From positions 62,001 to 126,000 of the forward strand of contig NZ_JAGGOG010000020.1 of assembly GCF_018614655.1 (NCBI RefSeq): a stretch of DNA of 64,000 nucleotides, in the 5' to 3' direction. The position numbers and the translations under genes are program-made. The notes under the pieces were generated by a model. It was not told the origin of the DNA, did no database searches, and worked only from the letters and a program-made list of their open reading frames with translations. Below are positions 9,501 through 17,993 of the stretch, one piece after another (position 1 is the stretch's first letter; every line of letters starts with the position of its first letter). This DNA is from Pseudomonas fluorescens. Its GTDB lineage: Bacteria > Pseudomonadota > Gammaproteobacteria > Pseudomonadales > Pseudomonadaceae.

Positions 9501-10243
9501 GTAATGCGCACTTGCGCCGGCAGGTTTTCTACCAACGGTTGCAACTCGCCGCTGAGTTTGCCAGGCAAGTAGCCGCTGCTGTCAGCATCAAGCTTGAGGG
9601 TCTTGAGCAAGTCGCCGTCGACCTTGAGCGCCACTGTCCACGGGGCGCCACCCGGGGCGTAGGGCAAACTCAGGTTACCCGTCGCCGTCAACGGCCAGTC
9701 ACCGGTGGGTTGCAGCAAGCCGGACAAGTCGAGGACCAGGTCATCCCGTTGCAGGTGCACCGAGTCAATCTTCATGCCCTCTGCGGTCCAGTGCGCCGCC
9801 AGTTGCAGACCCTTGAGCTCTTCGCTGCCGTTGAACAGCAAGCTGCCAACACGGACTTCGCCCAGTTGGATCGCCACCGGCAACTTCAACTCCGGCAAGG
9901 TGATGGGGCCGCTGCTTTCTTCCGTACTGGGAGGGAATTGCAGACTGACCTGCTCCACGTCCAGTTGGTTGATGCACAGGGTCATGCGCATCAGGCACCC
10001 CGGTGACCAATCAAACTTCGGCGCGTTGAGTTCGACCCGGCTGCCGTCTTGTTGCCACAGCAGATGATCGGCACTCCACTGCCCGCCCAGGCGCCCTTGG
10101 AAGTTTTCCACGGTCAACCCCGGTACCTGACTCAACGCCCAGCGGCTGCCGGCCTGAGTTCCGAGCACTGTCCACAGTGCCAGCACCAGTAATGCCAGGA
10201 CGGCAAGAATGGCCAGCCCCGCTATTTTCAAACCACGCGTCAC
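6569..10243 (-). CDS. tamB: Translocation and assembly module subunit TamB
   Basis: Large AsmA-like inner-membrane-anchored protein of 1224 residues that spans the periplasm and works with TamA in outer-membrane protein insertion and lipid transfer. An N-terminal membrane anchor lies at about 6-28. The long middle is repetitive beta strand, expected of the hydrophobic-groove fold. The C-terminal DUF490/TamB domain ends in a YKRDF-type terminus. Its ATG overlaps the tamA stop (ATGA), so the two are coupled. The length agrees with pseudomonad TamB. Confidence 0.95.
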   Translation of the reverse strand: MTRGLKIAGLAILAVLALLVLALWTVLGTQAGSRWALSQVPGLTVENFQGRLGGQWSADHLLWQQDGSRVELNAPKFDWSPGCLMRMTLCINQLDVEQVSLQFPPSTEESSGPITLPELKLPVAIQLGEVRVGSLLFNGSEELKGLQLAAHWTAEGMKIDSVHLQRDDLVLDLSGLLQPTGDWPLTATGNLSLPYAPGGAPWTVALKVDGDLLKTLKLDADSSGYLPGKLSGELQPLVENLPAQVRITSDGFKASADLPDTLQLNQLDLTAKGDLKNGYQLLGKAVLPAEKGPVDLLLQGTVDGNGAQIAGLDLNAGDKQSLKLSAQLDWQQGFSADAKIDWLDFPWHRLYPLIDEPQVALRTFNGEVSYKDGNYLGNFKADLDGPAGKFSLSSPFSGDLKQVFLPELKLAAGQGKAEGHLNLQYADGIAWDTALDLSAINPAYWVAELPGTLAGPLRSKGEMKNQQLKLNADLDLKGRLRGQPAVLQAKAEGAGEQWTLGALDIRLGDNRINGSGSLQQRLAGQIDIKLARLAQLWPQLRGQVNGRLDVAGTLQAPQGKLNVLGQQLAFEDNRLQSLTLDASLDNAQRARIDLKGSGIQAGETQVGTLTASAQGDIKSQKVQLDLAGPLLKLALALDGNLDKGNWRGRLASGDVQAGGQDWKLQAPAKIERLADGKLTFSAHCWVSGPASLCGEDQRLMPEPKLRYHLKQFPIDSLAQWLPKDFAWQGKLNADVQLDLPASGPKGVVSVDASGGTMRVRDKGQWLDFPYDTLKLETTLNPKRIDTQLSFRGGKLGELLLQAQINPLPKNKPLTGNFSLTGLDLAVARPFVPMVEKLNGRLNGNGRLSGGLLAPQVNGSVNLVGGEISGPELPISLEDLNIQALIAGESVQLNGGWKSGKAGQGSVKGQIDWGQALAVDIRLQGTQLPVTVEPYAELEVAPDLKITLKHDKLAIAGKVQIPKGDITVRELPPSTVKVSDDTVIVGSQTEEGKPPMAMAMDIDVEVGKDTLNFAGFGLTAKVQGHVHIGDNMDTRGELWLNDGRYRAYGQRLNVRRARLLFAGPLDQPYLDIEAIRQTDDVIAGIRLSGSAEQPTTQIFSEPAMSQEQALSYLVLGRPLSTTGEDNNMLAQAALGLGLMGSAGVTSDIANKLGIQDFDLDTQGSGNNTAVVASGKISEKLSLRYGVGVFEPANTIALRYLLSKKVYLEVASGVASSLDIFYKRDF

Positions 10244-11967
10244 AGCTCAGGCCCCATGGAAAAGTGCAAACGAATACCGCCCGGATCTTCCAGCGCATGG
10301 GCCAGGTCAAGACGGATCGGGCCTACCGGAGACACCCAGCGTACGCCGACGCCGACACCGGTTTTCAGGCTCGGCAGGTCGAGGTTGTTGAAGGAGTTGC
10401 CCTGATCGATAAAGGTCGCGATCCGCCATCTCTCGGCAATTGAATATTGATACTCGGCGCTCAGCGCCACCATGTAGCGGCCACCGATGCGGTCGCCACG
10501 ATCGTTTTCCGGCGACAGCGTCTGGTACTCGTAACCGCGCACGCTCTGGTCGCCACCGGCAAAAAAGCGTAACGACGGCGGCACGGACTTATAGCCATTG
10601 GTGGCGCTGCCACCGAACTGCGCCCGACCGAGGAAGCGGTGCTTGTCCCACACGGTGGTCAAGCCCTTGATCATCGCCGTGCCGTAGAGCAGGTTGGTGT
10701 CGGACATCACCCCTTCCTTGGCCACCCGGGTCTCGAATTGCAGACGGTAGCCGTTGTGGGGATCGATGCGGTTATCGCTGCGCAGGTAGGAGTAGCTGAT
10801 GCCCGGCATCAGCAAGGTACTCAGGCCCGAGTCATTGCCCAGGCGATATTCTTCGCGCTGCCATTTCAGCGAGATGATCCGTGTCCAGCCGCTGGGCAAC
10901 TTGCTGTGCCATTCAGGGCCGACCGTCAGCAACTTGCTGAGGGTGTCGGTGCCCGCCAGCTCTTCATTCTGATAGCCACCGGCGAAGCGCAGCTTGTCGG
11001 TGAGTGGTGGGTCAAGAGGAATGTCGTACCACAGGCCGACGTTCTGCCGGGGCGCCGACAGTTCGGCCTCCCAACCATAACTATGCCCCTGAGGATTGAC
11101 CCAATGCCGGGTCCAGTTGGCCTTGCCGCGAGGGCCGACATCGGTGGAGTAACCCAGGCCCAGGCCCATGGTCCGCGGCTTGCGGGTTTCCAGTTGCACG
11201 GCCACCGGGATCACATCATTGGCCGACGCAGCGGGCGCAGCGTCCACCCGCACCCCCTCGAAAAAGCCGCTGGATTGCAGGGCCTGGTTCAGTTCGGCTA
11301 TCAGTTCGGAGTCGTAGGGTGCGCCGCTCTTGAACGGCACCATGCGTTGCAGCAGGTCTTCATCGAACGGCGTGTCGCCGGCAAAGCTGACCTTGCCCAA
11401 GGCATAGCGCGGGCCGCTGTCGTAAATGAGTTCGATATCGGCCACGCCCGCTTGCGGGTCCACCGACAGTTTCTGACTGGTAAAGCGCCCGCTGAAAAAG
11501 CCGTAGCGTGACGCCTGGTTCTGGATCAGGCGCTTGGCGTCTTCGTAGTTGCCGTGGTTGAGCACCGCGCCGGGTTTGAGTTCATCGCTGCTGGGCAGAC
11601 GAAAAGACTTGAGGCTCGCCGCCTGGCCGTCGACACGAATGGTCACGTTGCGCAAATGCACCGGTTCGCCGGGGTCAATGGTGAGGATCAGGCGCGGCGT
11701 CTTGCCGCCCTTGACGTCACTGGCAATCTGCGGCTGATAGAAACCCAAAGCCTGGGCGGCCTTGCGCGCCTGCTCTTCAGCACCACGGCTGAAACGCAGC
11801 AAGGCTTCTTCATCACGGTCGCCAACCCCGCCGATATAGCCTTCGATGTTGGCTTTCAACGCGTCGTTTGAGGGTTTGATGCGCACATCCAATTCGCTTT
11901 GCGCCAGTGCGCTGCAGCTCGTGAACAGCAGAATCAAGCCGCTGGTAAATCTTCCTGGAAACTTCAT
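10240..11967 (-). CDS. tamA: Translocation and assembly module subunit TamA (Omp85 family)
   Basis: Outer-membrane barrel of 575 residues. A signal peptide ends near SCSALA-Q (about 22). Three POTRA-like domains occupy about 25-260, and the 16-strand Omp85 barrel follows, with the GGDQSVRGY segment near 470 (the conserved VRGY/F loop). It partners TamB encoded directly downstream. The start is 64 bases downstream of the acetyltransferase gene, so the three may share a transcript. Confidence 0.95.
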   Translation of the reverse strand: MKFPGRFTSGLILLFTSCSALAQSELDVRIKPSNDALKANIEGYIGGVGDRDEEALLRFSRGAEEQARKAAQALGFYQPQIASDVKGGKTPRLILTIDPGEPVHLRNVTIRVDGQAASLKSFRLPSSDELKPGAVLNHGNYEDAKRLIQNQASRYGFFSGRFTSQKLSVDPQAGVADIELIYDSGPRYALGKVSFAGDTPFDEDLLQRMVPFKSGAPYDSELIAELNQALQSSGFFEGVRVDAAPAASANDVIPVAVQLETRKPRTMGLGLGYSTDVGPRGKANWTRHWVNPQGHSYGWEAELSAPRQNVGLWYDIPLDPPLTDKLRFAGGYQNEELAGTDTLSKLLTVGPEWHSKLPSGWTRIISLKWQREEYRLGNDSGLSTLLMPGISYSYLRSDNRIDPHNGYRLQFETRVAKEGVMSDTNLLYGTAMIKGLTTVWDKHRFLGRAQFGGSATNGYKSVPPSLRFFAGGDQSVRGYEYQTLSPENDRGDRIGGRYMVALSAEYQYSIAERWRIATFIDQGNSFNNLDLPSLKTGVGVGVRWVSPVGPIRLDLAHALEDPGGIRLHFSMGPEL

Positions 11968-12031
11968 AGGCGCGGATGCTACACGAGCTTGGGAACATCA
12001 TAGAACCCGGATTTGTCTGAATAATTCTGTC

Positions 12032-12682
12032 TTAACCCGTTGCAACATGTAACGCCTGCGGATTCGGATGAAAAAACACGTGTTCGAGGATAGGTCCTAC
12101 GGCGACCTCGCCAATTTCTTCATACCCCTGACGCTTGTAGAAATCCAGGTAACGGGAGTTGCCGGTATCCAGCACGACGCCCGACGAGTTGGGGTCCTCG
12201 GCGCACCAGTTATGCACCGCTTCCAGTAGCTGTTCACCAAAATGTTTGCCCTGAAACTGCGGATGAATCCCCAGCAAGGGCAACATATGCACCGATTCTG
12301 AAGGCAGGCACGCCAGCACTGCCTGATGGTATTCCAGATAACGCCGAGTACCACGCACACCGGTGCTGAGCCACATGCGCAATTGCCAGGCCCAACTCTC
12401 GGTGATCCCCAAGCGTCGTTGGGGTGGCGCGATCAGTGCCAGGCCAATCAACCGGTCGTTGACCAGCAATCCGATGGCCGGCAAGTTCTGGAAGAAGTGC
12501 TGCTTGACCAACTCACGCACCGTGGCACGCACCCGCTGCTCGTAACCGGGACGTTCGGCTTCAAAGATGTAGGCGAAAGTCGGCTCATGGCGATAGGCCT
12601 GGTACAACAGCGAGCGAGCTTCGCGGGAGTAACCGCTGTCGAGCATGTGGATCTGGGCAATGGCGGTCGAGGTATCAGGCAT
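12032..12682 (-). CDS. GNAT-family N-acetyltransferase
   Basis: Protein of 216 residues with a C-terminal GNAT fold. The acetyl-CoA loop reads HPQFQGKHFGEQLLEAV (about 140-156), a variant of the Q/RxxGxG/A motif, followed by LDTGNSRYLDFYKRQGYEEIG typical of the family's last strand and helix. The substrate is not predictable. It lies upstream of tamA on the same strand and divergent from xthA, an order that pseudomonads commonly keep. Confidence 0.85.
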   Translation of the reverse strand: MPDTSTAIAQIHMLDSGYSREARSLLYQAYRHEPTFAYIFEAERPGYEQRVRATVRELVKQHFFQNLPAIGLLVNDRLIGLALIAPPQRRLGITESWAWQLRMWLSTGVRGTRRYLEYHQAVLACLPSESVHMLPLLGIHPQFQGKHFGEQLLEAVHNWCAEDPNSSGVVLDTGNSRYLDFYKRQGYEEIGEVAVGPILEHVFFHPNPQALHVATG

Positions 12683-12853
12683 CAGTGTTGATCTCCCCTG
12701 GACGCGACTCGAAAGGTTGCGCTCTTATTGGTACGAACCTTTGCAGCACGACTCGTTCCCAGACATTAGCAGTGCATCCGTCCTACCGCCACGCTGGCTC
12801 CCGTCCGACTTGTCGGCTAGCATCGACGTTTTGCCAGGACTGGACCGCCGACC

Positions 12854-13666
12854 ATGAAAATCGTCTCCTTCAACATCAACGGGCTGCGCGCACGCCCTCA
12901 TCAGCTGGCGGCACTGATCGAGAAGCATCAACCGGACGTGATCGGCCTGCAGGAAACCAAGGTCCACGACGATCAGTTCCCGTTGGCCGAAGTGCAAGCC
13001 CTGGGTTATCACGTGTATTACCACGGGCAAAAAGGCCACTACGGTGTCGCCCTGCTCTCGCGTCAGGAGCCCCTGGTGCTGCACAAAGGCTTTGCCGGTG
13101 ATGAAGAAGACGCCCAGCGGCGGTTTATCTGGGGCACGTTCGCCGACGCCAATGGCGCGCCTGTGACCATCATGAACGGCTATTTCCCACAGGGTGAAAG
13201 CCGCGACCATCCCACCAAATTCCCGGCCAAGCAGCGCTTTTACGAAGACCTGCAACAGCTGCTGGAGAGCCAATTCACCAATGACCAGGCGCTGGTGGTG
13301 ATGGGTGATGTGAATATTTCGCCCGAAGACTGCGACATCGGTATTGGTGCCGACAATGCCAAGCGTTGGCTGAAGACCGGCAAGTGCAGCTTTCTCCCGG
13401 AAGAACGCGAGTGGATGGCCCGCCTGAAGAATTGGGGCCTGGTGGACAGCTTCCGTCACTTGAACCCCGATGTGGCGGATCGCTTCAGTTGGTTCGATTA
13501 CCGCAGCCGTGGTTTTGAGGATGAGCCCAAGCGCGGGCTGCGTATTGACTTGATCATGGCCTCCCAGGGGCTGCTGCCACGGGTCAAGGCAGCGGGTGTG
13601 GATTATGAATTGCGCGGCATGGAAAAGCCGTCTGATCATGCACCGATCTGGCTTGAGTTGAGCTGA
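12854..13666 (+). CDS. xthA: Exodeoxyribonuclease III
   Basis: AP endonuclease and 3'-exonuclease of base-excision repair, 270 residues, endonuclease/exonuclease/phosphatase fold. The active-site residues are present: N7 in FNING, E34 in LQETK, D152 and N154 in GDVNI, and H262 in SDHAP. The start ATG follows a 171-base gap from the divergent acetyltransferase gene. No signal peptide, as expected for a cytosolic repair enzyme. Confidence 0.96.
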   Translation: MKIVSFNINGLRARPHQLAALIEKHQPDVIGLQETKVHDDQFPLAEVQALGYHVYYHGQKGHYGVALLSRQEPLVLHKGFAGDEEDAQRRFIWGTFADANGAPVTIMNGYFPQGESRDHPTKFPAKQRFYEDLQQLLESQFTNDQALVVMGDVNISPEDCDIGIGADNAKRWLKTGKCSFLPEEREWMARLKNWGLVDSFRHLNPDVADRFSWFDYRSRGFEDEPKRGLRIDLIMASQGLLPRVKAAGVDYELRGMEKPSDHAPIWLELS

Positions 13667-13708
13667 TGGCGCCTGTCGTCATATTTATGCAACTGATCTG
13701 ACTTAATC

Positions 13709-13744
13709 TGCCGGCACTCCCTTTGGCTTAAGAAGGTGCCGGCA
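13709..13744 (+). promoter_or_regulatory. Hairpin enclosing the RBS of the PstS/OmpA gene
   Basis: TGCCGGCAC (13709-13717) pairs perfectly with GTGCCGGCA (13736-13744). The 18-base loop holds most of the RBS (AAGAAGG), and the last stem base is the A of the ATG. It has no T tract, so it is not a good terminator for xthA. A role in translation of the next gene is an inference. Confidence 0.45.
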
Positions 13745-15084
13745 TGAGGCTGCGCGTTCTGTACTTGCTGGCAATCTGCGGTGTATTTCCCCTTTCCGCT
13801 TTCTCTGCACCACTCCCCTTTCCCGACCACGGTCCGGCCTTGCGCATACAGGGTTCCAACACCATCGGTGCCGCCTTGGGCCCGGCCCTGGTCAAGGGCC
13901 TGATGGAGCAACAGGGGTTGCAGGATGTCCACAGCGAGCCCTCTGAACGTGCCAACGAACAGCATGTAATCGGCAAAACTCGCCAGGGCAAACGCGTGGC
14001 CATCGAAGTCGCTGCCCATGGCTCGAGCACCGGTTTTGCCGCGCTGAAGAACCTCAGTGCCGACCTTGCTGCCTCATCCCGCCCCATCAAGGACAGCGAA
14101 CTGGTGGAGCTGGAGCCCTTGGGCGATTTGAAAAGCCCTGGCGCTGAACAAGTAATCGCCATTGATGGCCTGGCGATCATTCTTCATCCCCATAACCCGC
14201 TGAACACCCTGAACACGGAGCAACTGGCACAGGTGTTCAGCGGCGAGGTCACGACCTGGGAAGCATTAGGCGGGATTGGCGGAAAAATTCACCTGTACGC
14301 CCGAGATGATCAGTCCGGCACCTACGACACCTTCAAGGAGCTAGTGCTCGCTCGGCGAGGCAAATCCCTGGAGAGCAGCGCCAAACGCTTCGAATCCAGC
14401 GAACAATTGTCGGATGCTGTCAGCCGTGATCCCCAGGGCATCGGCTTTATCGGCTTGCCGTACGTACGCCAGGCCAAGGCTGTGGCGATTGTCGACGGCG
14501 ACTCCCAGGCCATGCTGGCGCTGAACAGTTTGATTGCCACTGAAGACTACCCGCTGTCCCGGCGCCTGTTCTTTTACCTGCCGCCCACGGGCCAGAACCC
14601 TTGGGCCAAGGCTTTGGTGGACTTCGCCCAGAGCCCCAAGGGGCAGGCAATCGTGGCCGCCAACGGTTTTATCGCGCAGCAGGTGCAGGCCATGACGGTG
14701 GAGCCGCGTGCGCCGATGCCCGAGGACTATCAGGCCATTGCCCGCAATGCCCAGCGGCTGACGGTAAATTTCCGTTTCGAAGAAGGCAGCGCCAGCCTGG
14801 ACAGTAAGGCACGCCAGGACGTGATGCGGGTGGTGGCTTATCTACGCAGCCATGACAAGCTCAACAAACAGGTGACTCTGGCGGGGTTTGGCGACGCCAA
14901 GAATGACCCGCAGCGGGCGGCGCTGCTGTCGAAGTTGCGGGCAATGGCGGTGCGTCGGGAGTTGGTCAAGGGTGGTGTGGTGCTGAGGGATATTCGCGGA
15001 TTTGGCGATGAGATGCCGGTGGCGGCGAATACGGCGGATGAAGGGCGGATCAAGAATCGGCGGGTAGAGGTTTGGGTGTATTAA
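13744..15084 (+). CDS. PstS-like substrate-binding domain fused to an OmpA peptidoglycan-binding domain
   Basis: Exported protein of 446 residues. A signal peptide (about 1-21, cleavage after SAFSA) is followed by a phosphate-binding-protein fold (about 30-320). That fold has the IQGSNTIG loop near 35, and DDQSGTYDTF near 195 is the second ligand loop of PstS-type proteins. The last 105 residues are an OmpA/MotB domain (FRFEEGSASLD, then IKNRRVEVWV at the end). The fusion suggests a cell-wall-tethered phosphate or anion sensor/binder in the periplasm. No transporter genes adjoin it. Confidence 0.85.
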   Translation: MRLRVLYLLAICGVFPLSAFSAPLPFPDHGPALRIQGSNTIGAALGPALVKGLMEQQGLQDVHSEPSERANEQHVIGKTRQGKRVAIEVAAHGSSTGFAALKNLSADLAASSRPIKDSELVELEPLGDLKSPGAEQVIAIDGLAIILHPHNPLNTLNTEQLAQVFSGEVTTWEALGGIGGKIHLYARDDQSGTYDTFKELVLARRGKSLESSAKRFESSEQLSDAVSRDPQGIGFIGLPYVRQAKAVAIVDGDSQAMLALNSLIATEDYPLSRRLFFYLPPTGQNPWAKALVDFAQSPKGQAIVAANGFIAQQVQAMTVEPRAPMPEDYQAIARNAQRLTVNFRFEEGSASLDSKARQDVMRVVAYLRSHDKLNKQVTLAGFGDAKNDPQRAALLSKLRAMAVRRELVKGGVVLRDIRGFGDEMPVAANTADEGRIKNRRVEVWVY

Positions 15085-15141
15085 TCCTCAGACCTCCACA
15101 CCCCTTGTCCCCCTCACCACAGAAGCCCTTCTCACTTCAAA

Positions 15142-16371
15142 TCATTGCCCGCTGCGCATCATCTCGCGTGGCACATACTTGCCAATCTCGAACTTGCCAA
15201 TGGCCGCCCGGTGCACTTCGTCGGGGCCATCGGCCAGGCGCAGGGTGCGTTGCATGGCATACATATAGGCCAGCGGGAAGTCGTTGGACACCCCAGCACC
15301 GCCATGGATCTGGATCGCCCGGTCGATCACCTTCAAGGCCACGTTCGGTGCCACTACCTTGATCTGGGCGATTTCGCTTTTCGCCACCTTGTTGCCCACG
15401 GTGTCCATCATGTAGGCGGCTTTCAAGGTCAGCAGGCGTGCCATGTCGATTTCCATCCGCGAGTCGGCGATCTTGTCGATATTGCCGCCCAGGCGTGCCA
15501 ACGGCTTACCGAACGCGGTGCGGCTTACGGAACGCTTGCACATCAATTCCAAGGCACGTTCGGCCATGCCGACAGAGCGCATGCAGTGGTGAATACGGCC
15601 TGGGCCAAGGCGCCCCTGAGCAATCTCAAAGCCCCTGCCCTCGCCCAGCAGAACGTTTTCGTACGGCACACGGACATTCTCAAACAGCACTTCGGCATGG
15701 CCGTGAGGTGCATCGTCGTAACCGAATACCGGCAGCGGACGGACGATTTTCACACCGGGAGTGTCCACCGGCACCAGGATCATCGAATGCTGTTGGTGAC
15801 GCGGCGCATCCGGGTTGCTCAGCCCCATGAAAATCAGGATCTTGCAGCGCGGGTCGCAGGCACCGGAGGTCCACCATTTTTTACCGTTGATGACCCATTC
15901 ATCGCCATCGCGCACGGCACGGGCAGCCATGTTGGTGGCGTCGGAGGACGCGACGTCCGGTTCGGTCATGGCGAACGCCGAGCGAATCTCACCGCGCAAC
16001 AGCGGTTCCAGCCAGCGTTGTTTCTGCTCTTCGTTGGCGTAGCGCACCAGCACTTCCATGTTGCCCGTGTCTGGTGCCGAGCAGTTGAACGGCTCCGGTC
16101 CCAACAACGAGCGGCCCATGATTTCTGCCAGCGGCGCATATTCCAGGTTGGTCAGGCCCGCGCCCAGTTCCGACTCCGGCAGGAACAAGTTCCACAGACC
16201 CTCGGCTTTGGCGCGGGCTTTGAGCTCTTCCATGATGGCGGTCGGCTGCCAGCGATCACCTTCGCTGACTTGGCGTTCAAACACCGGCTCGGCCGGGTAA
16301 ACGTAAGCGTCCATAAATGCAGTGACGCGTTCACGCAGTTCCTGAACCTTGGGTGAGTAAGCGAAATCCAT
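15142..16371 (-). CDS. Acyl-CoA dehydrogenase family protein
   Basis: FAD-dependent dehydrogenase of 409 residues in the ACAD10/11-like branch of the family. FAD-binding AMTEPDVASSDAT and KKWWTSGA segments lie in the middle domain, and IQIHGGAGVSNDFPLAYMY in the C-terminal helical domain is the conserved ADP/FAD signature. The chain length accepted cannot be told from sequence. It is divergent from a LysR gene 150 bases away that probably controls it. Confidence 0.92.
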   Translation of the reverse strand: MDFAYSPKVQELRERVTAFMDAYVYPAEPVFERQVSEGDRWQPTAIMEELKARAKAEGLWNLFLPESELGAGLTNLEYAPLAEIMGRSLLGPEPFNCSAPDTGNMEVLVRYANEEQKQRWLEPLLRGEIRSAFAMTEPDVASSDATNMAARAVRDGDEWVINGKKWWTSGACDPRCKILIFMGLSNPDAPRHQQHSMILVPVDTPGVKIVRPLPVFGYDDAPHGHAEVLFENVRVPYENVLLGEGRGFEIAQGRLGPGRIHHCMRSVGMAERALELMCKRSVSRTAFGKPLARLGGNIDKIADSRMEIDMARLLTLKAAYMMDTVGNKVAKSEIAQIKVVAPNVALKVIDRAIQIHGGAGVSNDFPLAYMYAMQRTLRLADGPDEVHRAAIGKFEIGKYVPREMMRSGQ

Positions 16372-16521
16372 GAGCAGCTCCCTTTCTGAGAGGTTGTTTA
16401 GGTCATGAAATCGATGCTAGATCAGCTACAAAAATTTACCTAGCCTATTCTCGGCGTGTATTAACATTCATCACCGATATATGATCGACGCATGCAAACC
16501 TGACAATAAGAGCGCAGCGAA

Positions 16522-17457
16522 ATGAACTTGAGCAAGGTCGACCTCAACCTTTTCATCGTCTTTGACGCGATCTACACCGAAGCGAACCTGACCCGTGCCG
16601 GGCAGATTGTCGGCATTACCCAGCCGGCGGTGTCGAATGCGCTGGCGCGCCTGCGGGAGACCTTCAACGACCCACTGTTCGTGCGCACCGCCCAGGGGAT
16701 GGTGCCAACGCCCATGGCCCAGAACATCATTGGCCCGGTGCGCAATGCGTTGTCATTGTTGCGGGTGTCGGTACAGGAAAGTCGCATCTTCAACCCGCAG
16801 CAGGCGGCGAAGACCTATCGCATCAGCATGACCGACCTGACCGAAGCGGTGATTTTGCCGTTGCTGTTCCAACGCCTGCGCCGCCTGGCACCGACCGTGG
16901 TCATCGAAAGCTTCCTGTCCAAGCGCCGGGAAACCACCAAGGAACTGGCCGCCGGCCGGCTGGATTTCGCGGTGGATGCGCCACTCAACACCGACCCGCA
17001 AGTGCGCCATGTCAAGCTGATGGAAGACCGCTATGTGTGCGCCATGCGTAAGGGGCATCCGATGGCGAGCAAGGAAAAATTCACCCTGGATGATTACCTG
17101 TCGCTGACCCACATCCATATTTCCAGCCGGCGCAACGGCCTGGGTCATGTCGACCTGGCCTTGGGCAAGATGGGTATCCAGCGCAAGATCGCCTTGCGCT
17201 CCCAGCATTACCTGATGGCCTCGCAGGTGTTGCAACAGACTGACATGGTGATGACCGTGCCTGAACGCTTTGCCCGCCGCCATGAACTGCATTGGTTCAA
17301 CCTGCCGGTCAATGATGTACCGCTGGTGGAAACCCACTTGTACTGGCACGAAAGTACCGACCAGGACCCGGCCAACCGCTGGATGCGCGAGCAGATGATC
17401 GAGTTGTGCCAACAGGTCACGGCTCATGAGAAGAAGCTGGACAAGCAGCAAGCTTGA
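16522..17457 (+). CDS. LysR-family regulator, probably of the divergent acyl-CoA dehydrogenase
   Basis: Regulator of 311 residues. The N-terminal winged helix begins MNLSKVDLNLFIVFDAIY and includes the recognition helix region TQPAVSNALARLRETF (about 34-49). A periplasmic-binding-protein-like effector domain follows. The DLNLFIVFDA start resembles the NodD/LeuO-type subgroup. Divergent placement with the dehydrogenase suggests control of that gene and of itself; the effector is probably an acyl-CoA or acid, by inference only. Confidence 0.9.
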   Translation: MNLSKVDLNLFIVFDAIYTEANLTRAGQIVGITQPAVSNALARLRETFNDPLFVRTAQGMVPTPMAQNIIGPVRNALSLLRVSVQESRIFNPQQAAKTYRISMTDLTEAVILPLLFQRLRRLAPTVVIESFLSKRRETTKELAAGRLDFAVDAPLNTDPQVRHVKLMEDRYVCAMRKGHPMASKEKFTLDDYLSLTHIHISSRRNGLGHVDLALGKMGIQRKIALRSQHYLMASQVLQQTDMVMTVPERFARRHELHWFNLPVNDVPLVETHLYWHESTDQDPANRWMREQMIELCQQVTAHEKKLDKQQA

Positions 17458-17472
17458 ACCGTGGTACTTGAC

Positions 17473-17515
17473 CTGTGGCGAGCAGGCTTGCCCGCGTTGG
17501 GCTGCGCAGCAGCCC
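17473..17515. repeat. Single REP arm
   Basis: One copy of the TGTGGCGAGCAGGCTTGCCC family with the TTGGGCTGCGCAGCAGCCCC tail. It lacks the inverted partner seen at 1262-1391 and 49197-49328. It sits between the LysR stop and the liuR promoter. Confidence 0.8.
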
Positions 17516-17523
17516 CATTCACC

Positions 17524-17539
17524 TTGACGTATACGTCAA
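17524..17539. promoter_or_regulatory. LiuR box upstream of liuR
   Basis: TTGACGTATACGTCAA is a perfect 16-bp palindrome 43 bases upstream of the liuR ATG. It shares TTGACGT..ACGT with the boxes at 21178 and 21222 and fits the known LiuR-type motif of MerR-family leucine regulators. It may serve for autoregulation of liuR-liuE. Confidence 0.85.
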
Positions 17540-17582
17540 CCAACCATTAGCTTAACGCCCAAGACATTCCTTGAGCGCCCCC

Positions 17583-17981
17583 ATGAGCACGACCTACAGC
17601 ATCTCCGACCTCGCCCGCGAGCTCGACATCACCACCCGTGCCATTCGCTTCTATGAAGAGCAAGGCCTCCTGTCCCCCGAGCGCCGGGGCCAGGAGCGCA
17701 TCTATTCGCCGCGGGACAAGGTCAGCCTCAAATTGATCCTGCGGGGCAAGCGCATCGGTTTCTCCCTGGCCGAATGTCGCGAGCTGATCGAACTCTACGA
17801 CCCTGCCAGTGGCAATCAGAAACAGCTGCACAGCATGCTGGCGAAAATCACCGAGCGCCGCGAACAGCTGGAACAGCAGATGCTGGACATCGAACAGATG
17901 AAGCTGGAGCTCGACACCGCCGAAGAGCGCTGCACCCAGGCGCTGGAGCAAACCATTCAAAGCCAGGTTGGCCATTCATAA
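17583..17981 (+). CDS. liuR: MerR-family regulator LiuR of branched-chain acid catabolism
   Basis: Regulator of 132 residues with an N-terminal MerR winged helix (YSISDLARELDITTRAIRFY, about 4-23, then EEQGLLSPER) and a C-terminal coiled coil (about 80-120). It lacks metal-binding cysteine pairs, as expected for the LiuR group. The ATG at 17583 is preferred over an in-frame TTG 12 bases earlier. It is followed 12 bases later by liuE and preceded by a LiuR box, so it should control itself and the liu genes at 21 kb. Confidence 0.92.
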   Translation: MSTTYSISDLARELDITTRAIRFYEEQGLLSPERRGQERIYSPRDKVSLKLILRGKRIGFSLAECRELIELYDPASGNQKQLHSMLAKITERREQLEQQMLDIEQMKLELDTAEERCTQALEQTIQSQVGHS

Positions 17982-17993
17982 AAGGTAGCTGCC

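Noticed and set aside
8036..10006. 656-codon ORF on the plus strand opposite tamB
   Set aside because: An antisense shadow of a high-GC gene; it has no RBS or domain, and tamB is clearly coding.
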